Positions 21,092 to 32,588 of a stretch of DNA of 64,000 nt are shown here, piece after piece. The DNA is taken from positions 9,905,717 to 9,969,716 of the forward strand of contig NC_088305.1 in NCBI RefSeq assembly GCF_032854445.1, given 5' to 3'. The stretch is from Liolophura sinensis (taxonomy: Eukaryota > Mollusca > Polyplacophora > Chitonida > Chitonidae). Position 1 is the first letter of the stretch; every line of letters begins with the position of its first letter. A model generated the notes under the pieces. The model was not told the origin of the DNA. It worked only from the letters and a program-made list of their open reading frames with translations, and made no database searches. Both the position numbers and the translations under genes were made by a program.

Positions 21092-24000
21092 ATGGCTAAT
21101 TTATCATTTCATTCAATTAACTGTAATGGTTTGCTTTCTTCTAATAAGTTTACAATTCTTTCTTCCATTTGCAGATCCTTAAGTTATGATATTATTTTTC
21201 TCCAGGAGACTCATCTTGACTCTCTGGTGATCCAGAAGTCCTGGGAGTCGATCTGGGGAGGTAAGTGTTTATTTTCCTTTGGTTTTAATTATTCTTCTGG
21301 GGTCGGAATTCTTTTTCGGCCCTCTTTATCCGTTGAGTTTGACAAAATCCTTCGTGATTTGTCCGGTCGTTTTATTTGCGTTGATTGTTCAGTTAATAAT
21401 TTTAAATTTCGGTTAATGTCTGTCTACGCTCCCTCTGGGGAGCGGGAAAGGCAAGTTTTTTTTCACTCTTTGGTTCCCTTTTGCGTTTCAAGCCGGCCTA
21501 TTATTATGGCCGGCGATTTTAATTGTATTTTTCATTCTTTTTTAGATAAGATAGGGGGTAATCCGAGCCGTGGCTTAGTCGGCTCGGAGATACTTAAGTC
21601 ATTGTGTAGAGATTATAGTTTAGTTGACTGCTTTCGTTGTCTAAGCCCAAATTCAGTTGCTGTTTCCTGGACAAGTACCTCAGTTTCATGCTTAATTGAC
21701 CGTATCTTTATTTCATCTGATTTGGTTCCCTTTTTGATTGCATCCAATATTTCATTGCTTTATTAACGTTCAGTTATCAAATTTACCTTCAGTTTGGGTC
21801 GGCCCGGGCTACTGGCACTGTAATGTCAGTGCCCTGTCTGATCCAGATTTTCGTGTTGATTTTCTTGATTTATGGTCTGTCTTTTCTGCTACAGCCGACC
21901 ACTCTCACGCCTGGTGGGAGGAATTTAAGTTGGAAGTTAAATCCTTTATTATTTCACATAGTAAGCGTATTTCAAAAGCTCGTAAATCCAGGCTTAATTC
22001 TCTCCGTCGACGAATTTCGGAACTTTCGGCTTTAGATCCCCTTTCCCCGCTTATTTCAGATTTAAAGGTTGAGTTGAATGATTTAATTGTATCTTTTAGT
22101 TTTGATATTAAAATACGATCCAAAGCAGACAACTTTAATCTAGACGATAAGCCCTCTAGATTTTTCTTTGATAAAGAAAAACAAGCGGCCAGTTGTAAGC
22201 AAATTGATTCTATAAATGTTAATAATTGTATAATTTCGGAAACCACTCAGCTAATTAGTTCTGTTAGAGATTTTTATGTTAATTTGTTTTCGTGTGATAC
22301 TATTATAGATACTTATCTTAATTACTTTCTTTCTGACTTACCTTCATTGTCCCTGGCTGAGTCCGAATCGCTTGAGGGCCCTATTACACTCGAGGAGGTT
22401 CGGGCTGCGTTAGCGACAATGAAGGATTACGCATCCCCTGGCTCGGATGGTTTACCAAAAGAGTTTTATGTTAGTTTCTTAGATGTTATAGGTCCTGATT
22501 TCGTTGTCTATATAAATAAATGTTACGACGATTTTATGTTATCTAATTCTCAGAGGTTATGTTATATTAAGTTAATTTGTAAAGATCCCTCACAAGCCGA
22601 CAATTTAAAGTTCTGGCGGCCGATTTCTTTATTAAACTTAGATTATAAAATTATTTCTAAGGTTCTTTGTAATAGGTTAAATTCAGTTATGTCCACATTA
22701 GTTCACCCGGATCAGACATGTTCTGTCCCGGGTCGTTCCATTTTAGATAATTGTCATTTATTACGTAATATTATTGATTATGTTGATCAGAAAGACTTAC
22801 CTGCTTTGTTCCTGTGTATTGACAATGAGAAAGCCTTTGACCGCGTTTCTCACGAATACCTCTTCCGGCTTTTGGAGACATTTGGATTTGACCCTTCTTT
22901 CCGGAAGTGGATTAATCTCTTGTATTTAGAGTCCAAAGCGTCGGTTCTTGTCAACGGTTTTATTTCGGATGAGTTCCCTCTGGGCCGCGGGGTTCATCAG
23001 GGCTGTGCCCTCAGCCCATTGCTCTATGTGCTGTCTTTAGAGCCTCTCCTTAATAAAATACGTTCACAGCCTGAAATTGTGGGGGTTCAACCTCTTGGTT
23101 GCAAGATTTCAGTTAAGGCTTCAGCTTTTGCAGACGACATTACCTGCACTCTTACTCAAAGGCTTTCTGTAATTCTTGTAGTTAATTTATGTAAACTCTT
23201 TGGTTCTTGTTCAGGTTCAAAAATTAATTTACTTAAGACGTATGGTTTATGGCTCGGTCGATGGTCAAAATCGATCGAGCCAACTCTGCACTTAATCACT
23301 ATGTACTCTAGCTGTAAAAAAATTTTAGGAATTCATATAGGTTCAACTGCTGTAGAGGACATCTATGAAAGAAATTGGCGTCCACTTGTTAACAAACTGA
23401 TAAATGTTCTTAATTTATGGAAAAATAGATTTCTTTCATTTGAAGGTCGTTCTGTTTTAATAAATGTGCTTGCCTTGTCTAAATTGTGGTATGTCGGTTC
23501 TGTTTTGCCTCTGTCTGCTGAGTTCCTTAAGTTGATTAATCATTCAGTCTTTCAGTTCTTTTGGGGAGGCACTCACGAGTGTCTAAAGAGGGAGGTTTTA
23601 TTCAATCCAGTCCATTCTGGGGGTTTTGGTTTAGTTCATATTCCCTCTAAGTTGAAAGCTTTTTACCTTATGCATTTAAAACGTTTTGTTTCTTTATTTC
23701 AGACGGAGGAGTGCCCAATGTGGTGTTACTTCGCCGTCTATTGGGTGGGTATTCAGTTGCGTACTCTTTGTCCTTCATTTGCAAGTAATTTTATCCCTCA
23801 TTCTGTTTCAGTTCCTTTGTTTTATGAGAATGCCCTAAAAGCATTCTCTGAATTTGTTTCATTATCCCCCGACACCGATCTACTGTCCTTCTCGTCCAAG
23901 AAAGCCTATGTTGTTTTAGTTTCCCCTGTCTGTGTCCAACCCCCTGTTTTAAAGTTATTCCCGTCCATTGACCTCGTATCTGTGTATAAGAACATAAATG

Positions 24001-24536
24001 TAAATATTCTAGAAAATAATGTTAAAAACTTTTTGTATAGACTTGTTAATAGAATTTTATATACTGGTAGTTTTTTAAATAAGATCTGTAGAGAGCCACG
24101 TTGCCATTTATGTTTGTTTTGTGGTACTCATTGGGAAACCATTGAGCACCTGTTCTTTTCTTGCAGTTTTGTTCGACCCTTATGGGATTATCTTTCAGAT
24201 TTGATTGAACGTTTGACTTTAATTTCTGTTCGTTTTTCTCTTCAGACTGTTGTGTTTTCTGTTTTCACGCCTTGTGAAAACAAATTTTGTAATGATTTGT
24301 TTCTGTTCCTTATTTCTCAGTTGAAGTGGATTGTGTGGAAGTGTAGAAATGAACGCAGGCTTCATCGTCGCACTTTCACTCGATCCCGCATAATTTCTCT
24401 CTTTGAGTCTTCAGTTCGTTCTCGCATCCGTGTTGATTTCTGTCGTTTTCCTATCCCTCAGTTTCTTGATCAGTGGTCCTGCGACCTTCGTTTCTGTTTT
24501 ATAAATGTAAATAATGAGTTAGAATTTTTGCTTTAA
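21092..24536 (+). pseudogene. LINE A ORF2: endonuclease and reverse transcriptase, frameshifted
   Basis: ATG at 21092 (MANLSFHSINCNGLLSSNK). Endonuclease: INCNGL, IIFLQETHLD, MAGDFNCIF, SVSCLIDRIFIS. A frame-changing deletion near 21745-21760 removes the expected SDH (final His) before HCFINVQLSNLPSVWVGPGY. RT: SPGSDGLPKEFYVSF, LKFWRPISLLNLDYKIISKV, QTCSVPGRSILDN, CIDNEKAFDRVSHEYLF, RGVHQGCALSPLLYVL and catalytic SAFADDITC (FADD at 23127-23138). The C-terminus has CHLCLFCGTHWETIEHLFFS, followed by Cys. About 1150 residues in all. Confidence 0.93.
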
Positions 24537-24876
24537 ATGCATGTGGATTACTTTTGTATTATAAACTACTTACCTGCTTGTTAACTGCGACTTCTCAGTA
24601 TATTGATTACTAAATGCTGTTTATAAATAATTGTCTATGTCTGTCTGTGTTACTTAGTGTAAACCATGTCAATATCAGTATAAATATTTGTATATACTCA
24701 CCTTTATCTCTTTTACTTACCTGTTGCTGGCGCGGGTCGCTGGCATTTTCTCATCCTGTTTTTATCCTTCATCGTTGTACATAATGCATGCTCCATTCCT
24801 GTAAATAGAGAAGTCGCAGAATGAATTAAATGCATGTATATCCTTGTATAATAAACGTCTTTTCAAAGAAAAAAAA
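24537..24876 (+). other. LINE A 3' UTR and A-rich tail
   Basis: Non-coding, T-rich, with AATAAA-like ATAATAAACG at 24849 and a tail of AAAGAAAAAAAA. LINE B ends similarly (TACTAAAGAAAAAAAAAA), which suggests a shared 3' end used for priming. Confidence 0.75.
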
Positions 24877-24909
24877 GAATGAGCTCTCAATTATGACGCT
24901 TGAGTAATC

Positions 24910-25052
24910 AGCTTTGTCCAGTGGCGGTGCCATAGCCAATGAGGAAAATCCGAGGCGTGGTTATTGCTAGTTGAAAACTATTCCCAATACCCCGCGCTGG
25001 CGGTCTGAAATACGATCGCCGGTCGCTATTTTTGGATGCTCTTTCGGGAGCC
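24910..25052 (+). ncRNA. U4: U4 snRNA copy 1
   Basis: First copy after LINE A. C8T and G9C in the U6-pairing 5' end, A20G and A135T; probably weakened. Its promoter is cut off by LINE A at about -35, so it lacks the PSE-like block. Confidence 0.9.
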
Positions 25053-25488
25053 AGATTTCTTTAACTCAAACATAGAAAAACAAACGTTGTCTTCAGTAGA
25101 AGCTGAATGTCATCTATTTGTCGGAAGTATGTCAATTGGGCCATTCAAAAAAATCGCCTTCCGCAAGACAGGCACACACGCAGCAAATGCAAATAACTTC
25201 CCAAATTTAGTAACGAGGTTGTTGCTAAATGTATAGTTAGAGCATTGTAAAAACTTACATATGGTAAAACTTCCAGGGCATGGGGAATTTTCCTCGCCGG
25301 AATGTTATGTCTTTTAAAGAAAACCGAAGAAATTTTCCTATAACCTAACTAGCTTAAAAATAACGATGGAGCCATTTCCGAAATATGGTGACGAGCACGA
25401 CGACCCTTCTGTGTTTGTGTGTGTTGAAGCTCCGTCTTTAGCTACGGGTAGAGTTGAATGAGCTCTCAATTATGACGCTTGAGTAATC

Positions 25489-25631
25489 AGCTTTGCGCAG
25501 TGGCGGTACCATAGCCAATGAGGAAAATCCGAGGCGTGGTTATTGCTAGTTGAAAACTATTCCCAATACCCCGCGCTGGCGGTCTGAAATACGATCGCCG
25601 GTCGCTATTTTTGGATGCTCTTACGGGAGCA
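25489..25631 (+). ncRNA. U4: U4 snRNA copy 2 (consensus)
   Basis: Consensus U4. Nt 1-16 (stem II with U6), K-turn CAATGAGG...CCGAGGCG (nt 29-48), stem I TTGCTAGTTGAAAA, central hairpin nt 90-111, Sm site CTATTTTTGG (117-126) and 3' hairpin TGCTC/GAGCA are all present. In the U4/U6.U5 tri-snRNP, U4 holds U6 inactive until spliceosome activation. Copies 5, 15, 25, 33, 38, 43, 46, 52, 54, 56, 57 and 59 have the same sequence as far as I can read. Confidence 0.97.
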
Positions 25632-25642
25632 ACAATTCTTAA

Positions 25643-25656
25643 CTCAAACATAGAAA
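25643..25656 (+). terminator. Candidate 3' box of the U4 unit (example)
   Basis: CTCAAACATAGAAA lies about 12-25 nt after the U4 3' end; AAACATAGA fits the AAARNNAGA core of the snRNA 3' box (GTTTN0-3AAARNNAGA) at all but one position. It is kept in nearly all units, L1 included. The 3' box directs Integrator cleavage of snRNA precursors. Confidence 0.6.
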
Positions 25657-25765
25657 CACAAACATTTTGTCCTCAGTGCAAGCTGAATGTCATCTATTTG
25701 TTGGAAGCATGTCATTTGGGCCATTGAAAATAACGCCTTCCGCAAGACAGGCACATACGCAGCAA

Positions 25766-25773
25766 ATGCAAAT
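25766..25773 (+). promoter_or_regulatory. Octamer ATGCAAAT, candidate distal element of the U4 unit (example)
   Basis: A perfect octamer lies 302 bp upstream of U4 copy 3 and recurs about 298-302 bp upstream in nearly every unit, including the outlying one (6227) and the LINE-bounded spacer near 14819. In vertebrate snRNA genes this motif is the OCT1 site of the distal sequence element, usually near -220. Its role here is inferred. Confidence 0.55.
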
Positions 25774-26012
25774 AAGTTCCCAAATTTAGTAATGATGTTG
25801 CTAAATGTATAGTCAGAGAATTGTAAAAATTTACATATAGTACACCTCCCGGGGCATGGGGAATTTTCCTCGCCGGAATGTTATCAGGTATTCTAAAGAA
25901 AAGCGAAGAAATTTTCCTATAACCTAACTAGCTTAAAAATAATGATGGAGCCTTTTCCGAATTATGGTGACGAGCACAACCACCCGTCTGCGTTTGTGTG
26001 TGTTTAAGCCCC

Positions 26013-26029
26013 GTCTTTAGCTACGGGTA
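26013..26029 (+). promoter_or_regulatory. Candidate proximal sequence element (PSE) of the U4 unit (example)
   Basis: GTCTTTAGCTACGGGTA lies at -55 to -39 of U4 copy 3. The block starts at -55 in the left array, the right array and copy L2 although the sequence between it and U4 differs among them. PSEs bound by SNAPc in animal snRNA genes sit at about this place. It contains a CCCGT/ACGGG inverted repeat with the preceding bases. Confidence 0.7.
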
Positions 26030-26067
26030 GAGTTGAATGAGCTTTCAATTATCCCTCTTGAGTAATC

Positions 26068-26210
26068 AGCTTTGCGCAGTGGCGGTACCATAGCCAATGA
26101 GGAAAATCCGAGGCGTGGTTATTGCTAGTTGAAAACTATTCCCAATACCCCGCGCTGGCGGTCTGAAATACGATCGCCGGTCGCAATTTTTGGATGCTCT
26201 CACGGGAGCA
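26068..26210 (+). ncRNA. U4: U4 snRNA copy 3
   Basis: T118A (Sm site CAATTTTTGG, nearer to the vertebrate form) and T134C in the 3' loop; structure intact. Confidence 0.95.
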
Positions 26211-26648
26211 ACAATTCTTAACTCAAACATAGAAACGCAAACATCTTGTCCTCAGTGCAAGCTGAATGCCATCTATTTATTGGAAGCATGTCATTTGGGC
26301 CATTGAAAATAACGCCTTCCGCAAGACAGGCACATACGCAGCAAATGCAAATAAGTTCCCAAATTTAGTAATGATGTTGTTGCTAAATGTATAGTCAGAG
26401 CATTGTAAAAACTTACATATGGTAAACCTTCTGGGGCATGGGGAATTTTCCTCGCCGGAATGTTATCAGGCCTTTTAAAGAAAACCGACGAAATTTTCTT
26501 ATAACATAACTAGCTTGAAAATATTGATGGAGCCTTTTCCCAATTATGGTGATGAGCACAACGACTCGTCTGCGTTTGTGTGTGTTGAAGCCCGTTTTTT
26601 GCTACGGGTACAGTTGAATGAGCTCTCAATTATGACGCTTGAGTAATC

Positions 26649-26791
26649 AGCTTTGCGCAGTGGCGGTACCATAGCCAATGAGGAAAATCCGAGGCGTGGT
26701 TATTGCTAGTTGAAAACTATTCCCAATACCCCGCGCTGGCGGTCTGAAATACGATCGCCGGTCGCAATTTTCGGATACTCTTACGGGAGCA
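26649..26791 (+). ncRNA. U4: U4 snRNA copy 4
   Basis: T118A with T124C breaks the U-run of the Sm site (AATTTTCGG); G129A disturbs the 3' stem. Confidence 0.92.
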
Positions 26792-27229
26792 ACAATTCTT
26801 AACTCAAACATAGAAAAACAAACATCTTGTCCTCAGTGCAAGCTAAATGTCATCAATTTGTTGGAAGCATGTCATTTGGGCCATTGAAAAAAAAACGCCT
26901 TCCGCAAGACAGGCACATACGCAGCAAATGCAAATAAGTTTTCAAATTTAGTAACGATGTTGTTGCTAAATGTATAGTTAGAGCATTGTGAAAACTTACA
27001 TATGGTAAAACTTCCAGGGCATGGGGAATTTTCCTCGCCGGAATGTTATGTCTTTTAAAGAAAACCGAAGAAATTTTCCTATAACCTAACTAGCTTAAAA
27101 ATAACGATGGAGCCATTTCCGAAATATGGTGACGAGCACGACGACCCTTCTGTGTTTGTGTGTGTTGAAGCCCCGTCTTTAGCTACGGGTAGAGTTGAAT
27201 GAGCTCTCAATTATGACGCTTGAGTAATC

Positions 27230-27372
27230 AGCTTTGCGCAGTGGCGGTACCATAGCCAATGAGGAAAATCCGAGGCGTGGTTATTGCTAGTTGAAAACTA
27301 TTCCCAATACCCCGCGCTGGCGGTCTGAAATACGATCGCCGGTCGCTATTTTTGGATGCTCTTACGGGAGCA
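27230..27372 (+). ncRNA. U4: U4 snRNA copy 5
   Basis: Consensus sequence. Confidence 0.96.
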
Positions 27373-27808
27373 ACAATTCTTAACTCAAACATAGAAACAC
27401 AAACATTTTGTCCTCAGTGCAAGCTGAATGTCATCTATTTGTTGGAAGCATGTCATTTGGGCCATTGAAAAAAACGCCTTCCGCAAGACAGGCACATACG
27501 CAGCAAATGCAAATAAGTTCCCAAATTTAGTAATGATGTTGCTAAATGTATAGTCAGAGAATTGTAAAAATTTACATATAGTACACCTCCCGGGGCATGG
27601 GGAATTTTCCTCGCCGGAATGTTATCAGGTATTCTAAAGAAAAGCGAAGAAATTTTCCTATAACCTAACTAGCTTAAAAATAATGATGGAGCCTTTTCCG
27701 AATTATGGTGACGAGCACAACCACCCGTCTGCGTTTGTGTGTGTTGAAGCCCCGTCTTTAGCTACGGGTACAGTTGAATGAGCTCTCAATTATCCCTCTT
27801 GAGTAATC

Positions 27809-27951
27809 AGCTTTGCGCAGTGGCGGTACCATAGCCAATGAGGAAAATCCGAGGCGTGGTTATTGCTAGTTGAAAACTATTCCCAATACCCCGCGCTGGC
27901 GGTCTGAAATACGATCGCCGGTCGCAATTTTTGGATGCTCTCACGGGAGCA
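27809..27951 (+). ncRNA. U4: U4 snRNA copy 6
   Basis: T118A and T134C, as in copy 3. Confidence 0.95.
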
Positions 27952-28388
27952 ACAATTCTTAACTCAAACATAGAAACGCAAACATCTTGTCCTCAGTGCA
28001 AGCTGAATGTCATCTATTTATTGGAAGCATGTCATTTGGGCCATTGAAAATAACGCCTTCCGCAAGACAGGCACATACGCAGCAAATGCAAATAAGTTCC
28101 CAAATTTAGTAATGATGTTGTTGCTAAATGTATAGTCAGAGCATTGTAAAAACTTACATATGGTAAACCTTCTGGGCATGGGGAATTTTCCTCGCCGGAA
28201 TGTTATCAGGCCTTTTAAAGAAAACCGACGAAATTTTCCTATAACATAACTAGCTTGAAAATATTGATGGAGCCTTTTCCCAATTATGGTGACGAGCACA
28301 ACGACTCGTCTGCGTTTGTGTGTGTTGAAGCCCGTTTTTTGCTACGGGTACAGTTGAATGAGCTCTCAATTATGACGCTTGAGTAATC

Positions 28389-28531
28389 AGCTTTGCGCAG
28401 TGGCGGTACCATAGCCAATGAGGAAAATCCGAGGCGTGGTTTTTGCTAGTTGAAAACTATTCCCAATACCCCGCGCTGGCGGTCTGAAATACGATCGCCG
28501 GTCGCAATTTTCGGATGTTCTTACGGGAGCA
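28389..28531 (+). ncRNA. U4: U4 snRNA copy 7
   Basis: A54T in the stem I region, T118A and T124C in the Sm site, C130T in the 3' stem. Confidence 0.92.
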
Positions 28532-28969
28532 ACAATTCTTAACTCAAACATAGAAACACAAACATCTTGTCCTCAGTGCAAGCTAAATGTCATCTATTTG
28601 TTGGAAGCATGTCATTTGGGCCATTGAAAAAAAAACGCCTTCCGCAAGACAGGCACATACGCAGCAAATGCAAATAAGTTTTCAAATTTAGTAACGTTGT
28701 TGTTGCTAAATGTATAGTTAGAGCATTGTGAAAACTTACATATGGTAAAACTTCCAGGGCATGGGGAATTTTCCTCGCCGGAATGTTATGTCTTTTAAAG
28801 AAAACCGACGAAATTTTCCTATAACCTAACTAGCTTAAAAATAACGATGGAGCCATTTCCGAAATATGGTGACGAGCACGACGACCCTTCTGTGTTTGTG
28901 TGTGTTGAAGCCCCGTCTTTAGCTACGGGTAGAGTTGAATGAGCTCTCAATTATGACGCCTGAGTAATC

Positions 28970-29112
28970 AGCTTTGCGCAGTGGCGGTACCATAGTCAAT
29001 GAGGAAAATCCGAGGCGTGGTTATTGCTAGTTGAAAACTATTCCCAATACCCCGCGCTGGCGGTCTGAAATACGATCGCCGGTCGCTATTTTTGGATGCT
29101 CTTACGGGAGCA
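28970..29112 (+). ncRNA. U4: U4 snRNA copy 8
   Basis: C27T in the 5' stem-loop; otherwise consensus. Possible forerunner of the TCGATTTGG type. Confidence 0.94.
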
Positions 29113-29546
29113 ACAATTCTTAACTCAAACATAGAAACACAAACATCTTGTCCTCAGTGCAAGCTGAATGTCATCTATTTGTTGGAAGCATGTCATTTGG
29201 GCCATTGAAAAAAACGCCTTCCGCAAGACAGGCACATACGCAGCAAATGCAAATAAGTTCCCAAATTTAGTAATGATGTTGTTGCTAAATGTATAGTCAG
29301 AGCATTGTAAAAACTTACATACACCTCCCGGGGCATGGGGAATTTTCCTCGCCGGAATGTTTTCAGGTCTTTTAAAGAAAACCGACGAAATTGTCCTGTA
29401 ACCTAACTAGCTTGAAAATAACGATGGAGCCTTTTCCGAAATATGGTGGCGATAACAACGACCCGTCTGCTTTTGTGTGTGTTGAAGCCCCGTCTTTAGC
29501 TACGGGTAGAGTTGAATGAGCTCTCAATTATGACGCTTGAGTAATC

Positions 29547-29689
29547 AGCTTTGCGCAGTGGCGGTACCATAGCCAATGAGGAAAATCCGAGGCGTGGTTA
29601 TTGCTAGTTGAAAACTATTCCCAATACCCCGCGCTGGCGGTCTGAAATACGATCGCCGGTCGCAATTTTCGGATGCTCTTACGGGAGCA
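29547..29689 (+). ncRNA. U4: U4 snRNA copy 9
   Basis: T118A and T124C in the Sm site. Confidence 0.93.
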
Positions 29690-30126
29690 ACAATTCTTAA
29701 CTCAAACATAGAAACACAAACATCTTGTCCTCAGTGCAAGCTGAATGTCATCTATTTGTTGGAAGCATGTCATTTGGGCCATTGAAAAAAAACGCCTTCC
29801 GCAAGACAGGCACATACGCAGTAAATGCAAATAAGTTCTCAAATTTAGTAACGAGGTTGTTGCTAAATGTATAGTTAGAGCATTGTAAAAACTTACATAT
29901 GGTAAAACTTCCAGGGCATGGGGAATTTTCCTCGCCGGAATGTTATGTCTTTTAAAGAAAACCGACGAAATTTTCCTATAACCTAACTAGCTTAAAAATA
30001 ACGATGGAGCCATTTCCGAAATATGGTGACGAGCACGACGACCCTTCAGTGTTTGTGTGTGTTGAAGCCCCGTCTTTAGCTACGGGTAGAGTTGAATGAG
30101 CTCTCAATTATGACGCTTGAGTAATC

Positions 30127-30269
30127 AGCTTTGCGCAGTGGCGGTACCATAGCCAATGAGGAAAATCCGAGGCGTGGTTATTGCTAGTTGAAAACTATTC
30201 CCAATACCCCGCGCTGGCGGTCTGAAATACGATCGCCGGTCGCTATTTTTGGATGCGCTTACGGGAGCA
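30127..30269 (+). ncRNA. U4: U4 snRNA copy 10
   Basis: T131G in the 3' stem; Sm site consensus. Confidence 0.94.
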
Positions 30270-30708
30270 ACAATTCTTAACTCAAACATAGAAACACAAA
30301 CATTTTGTCCTCAGTGCAAGCTGAATGTCATCTATTTGTTGGAAGCATGTCATTTGGGCCATTGAAAAAAACGCCTTCCGCAAGACAGGCACATACGCAG
30401 CATATGCAATCAAGTTCCCAAATTTAGTAATGATGTTGTTGCTAAATGTATAGTCAGAGCATTGTAAAAACTTACATATAGTACACCTACCTGGGCATGG
30501 GGAACTTTCCTCGCCGGAATGTTATCATGTCTTTTAAAGAAAACCGACGAAATTTTCCTATAACCTAACTAGCTTGAAAATATTGATGGAGCCTTTTCCT
30601 AATTGTGGTGACGAGCACAACGACCCGTCCGCGTTTGTGTGTGTTGAAGCCCCGTCTTTAGCTACGGGTACAGTTGAATGAGCTCTCAATTATGACGCTT
30701 GAGTAATC

Positions 30709-30851
30709 AGCTTTGCGCAGTGGCGGTACCATAGCCAATGAGGAAAATCCGAGGCGTGGTTATTGCTAGTTGAAAACTATTCCCAATACCCCGCGCTGGC
30801 GGCCTGAAATACGATCGCCGGTCGCTATTTTTGGATGCTCTTACGGGAGCA
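30709..30851 (+). ncRNA. U4: U4 snRNA copy 11
   Basis: T95C opens one pair of the central hairpin. Confidence 0.94.
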
Positions 30852-31287
30852 ACAATTCTTAACTCAAACATAGAAACACAAACATTTTGTCCTCAGTGCA
30901 AGCTGAATGTCATCTATTTGTTGGAAGCATGTCATTTGGGCCATTGAAAAAAACGCCTTCCGCAAGACAGGCACATACGCAGCAAATGCAAATAAGTTCT
31001 CAAATTTAGTAACGATGTTGTTGCTAAATGTATAGTCAGAGCATTGTAAAAACTTACATATGGTAAAACTTCCAGGGCATGGGGAACTTTCCTCGCCGGA
31101 ATGTTATGTCTTTTAAAGAAAACCGACGAAATTTTCCTATAACCTAACTAGCTTAAAATTAACGATGGAGCCATTTCCGAAATATGGTGACAAGCACGAC
31201 GACACTTCTGTATTTGTGTGTGTTGAAGCCCCGTCTTTAGCTACGGGTACAGTTGAATGAGCTCTCAATTATGACGCTTGAGTAATC

Positions 31288-31430
31288 AGCTTTGCGCAGT
31301 GGCGGTACCATAGCCAATGAGGAAAATCCGAGGCGTGGTTATTGCTAGTTGAAAACTATTCCCAATACCCCGCGCTGGCGGTCTGAAATACGATCGCCGG
31401 TGGCTATTTTTGGATGCTCTTACGGGAGCA
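31288..31430 (+). ncRNA. U4: U4 snRNA copy 12
   Basis: C115G just 5' of the Sm site; otherwise consensus. Confidence 0.94.
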
Positions 31431-31868
31431 ACAATTCTTAACTCAAACATAGAAACACAAACATTTTGTCCTCAGTGCAAGCTGAATGTCATCTATTTGT
31501 TGGAAGCATGTCATTTGGGCCATTGAAAAAAACGCCTTCCGCAAGACAGGCACATACGCAGCAAATGCAAATAAGTTCCCAAATTTAGTAATGATGTTGT
31601 TGCTAAATGTATAGTCAGAGCATTGTAAAAACTTACATATAGTACACCTACCTGGGCATGGGGAACTTTCCTCACGGGAATGTTAACATGTCTTTTAAAG
31701 AAAACCGACGAAATTTTCCTATAACCTAACTAGCTTGAAATAACGATGGAGCCTTTTCCGAAATATGGTGACGAGCACGACGACCCGTCTGCGTTTGTGT
31801 GTGTTGAAGCCCCGTCTTTAGCTACGGGTACAGTATAATGAGCTCTCAGTTATGACGCTTGAGTAATC

Positions 31869-32011
31869 AGCTTTGCGCAGTGGCGGTACCATAGCCAATG
31901 AGGAAAATCCGAGGCGTGGTTATTGCTAGTTGAAAACTATTCCCAATACCCCGCGCTGGCGGTCTGAAATACGATCGCAGGTCGCTATTTTTGGATGCTC
32001 TTACGGGAGCA
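31869..32011 (+). ncRNA. U4: U4 snRNA copy 13
   Basis: C111A removes the outer pair of the central hairpin. Confidence 0.94.
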
Positions 32012-32445
32012 ACAATTCTTAACTCAAACATAGAAACACAAACATCTTGTCCTCAGTGCAAGCTGAATGTCATCTATTTGTTGGAAGCATGTCATTTGGG
32101 CCATTGAAAAAAACGCCTTCCGCAAGACAGGCACATACACAGCAAATGCAAGTAAGTTCCCAAATTTAGTAATGATGTTGTTGCTAAATGTATAGTCAGA
32201 GCATTGTAAAAACTTACATACACCTCCCGGGGCATGGGAAATTTTCCTCGCCGGAATGTTTTCAGGTCTTTTAAAGAAAACCGACGAAATTGTCCTGTAA
32301 CCTAACTAGCTTGAAAATAACGATGAAGCCTTTTCCGAAATATGGTGACGATAACAACGACCCGTCTGCTTTTGTGTGTGTTGAAGCCCCATCTTTAGCT
32401 ACGGGTACAGTTGAATGAGCTCTCAATTATGACGCTTGAGTAATC

Positions 32446-32588
32446 AGCTTTGCGCAGTGGCGGTACCATAGCCAATGAGGAAAATCCGAGGCGTGGTTAT
32501 TGCTAGTTGAAAACTATTCCCAATACCCCGCGCTGGCGGTCTGAAATACGATCGCCGGTCACTATATTTGGATGCTCTTACGGGAGCA
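32446..32588 (+). ncRNA. U4: U4 snRNA copy 14
   Basis: G116A and T121A: Sm site CTATATTTGG is interrupted. Same variant as copy 24. Confidence 0.92.

Larger units (their letters stand above)
15090..24876 (+). mobile_element. LINE A: Tx1-like non-LTR retrotransposon, with nested CR1/L2-like LINE
   Basis: Inserted in the U4 spacer about 35 bp upstream of a U4; GAAT flanks both sides (15086-15089, 24877-24880) after an A-rich tail. Its own length is about 5.0 kb once the nested element (15514-20271) is set aside. Order: 5' leader with U2-like start, ORF1 with zinc knuckles, ORF2 with AP endonuclease, RT and a C-terminal Cys-His cluster, then a 3' UTR of about 340 bp. The QTCSVPGR motif and domain order point to the Tx1 group of the L1 superfamily. 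At least two frame changes and the nested insertion make it inactive. Confidence 0.9.
25489..28969 (+). repeat. Higher-order repeat: two 1741-bp trimers (U4 copies 2-4 and 5-7)
   Basis: Copies 2, 3, 4 match 5, 6, 7 in spacing (579, 581/580, 581) and in diagnostic U4 variants (consensus; T118A with T134C; T118A with T124C). Copies 15-17 and 18-20 (33028-36509) repeat the same trimer. Confidence 0.88.

Noticed and set aside
26440-26465. GGGGAATTTTCC, similar to an NF-kB/Dorsal site, in many units
   Set aside because: A short match in a repeat is expected by chance, and the right block has GGGAGTATTCC or GGCAGTATTCC instead; no other evidence.
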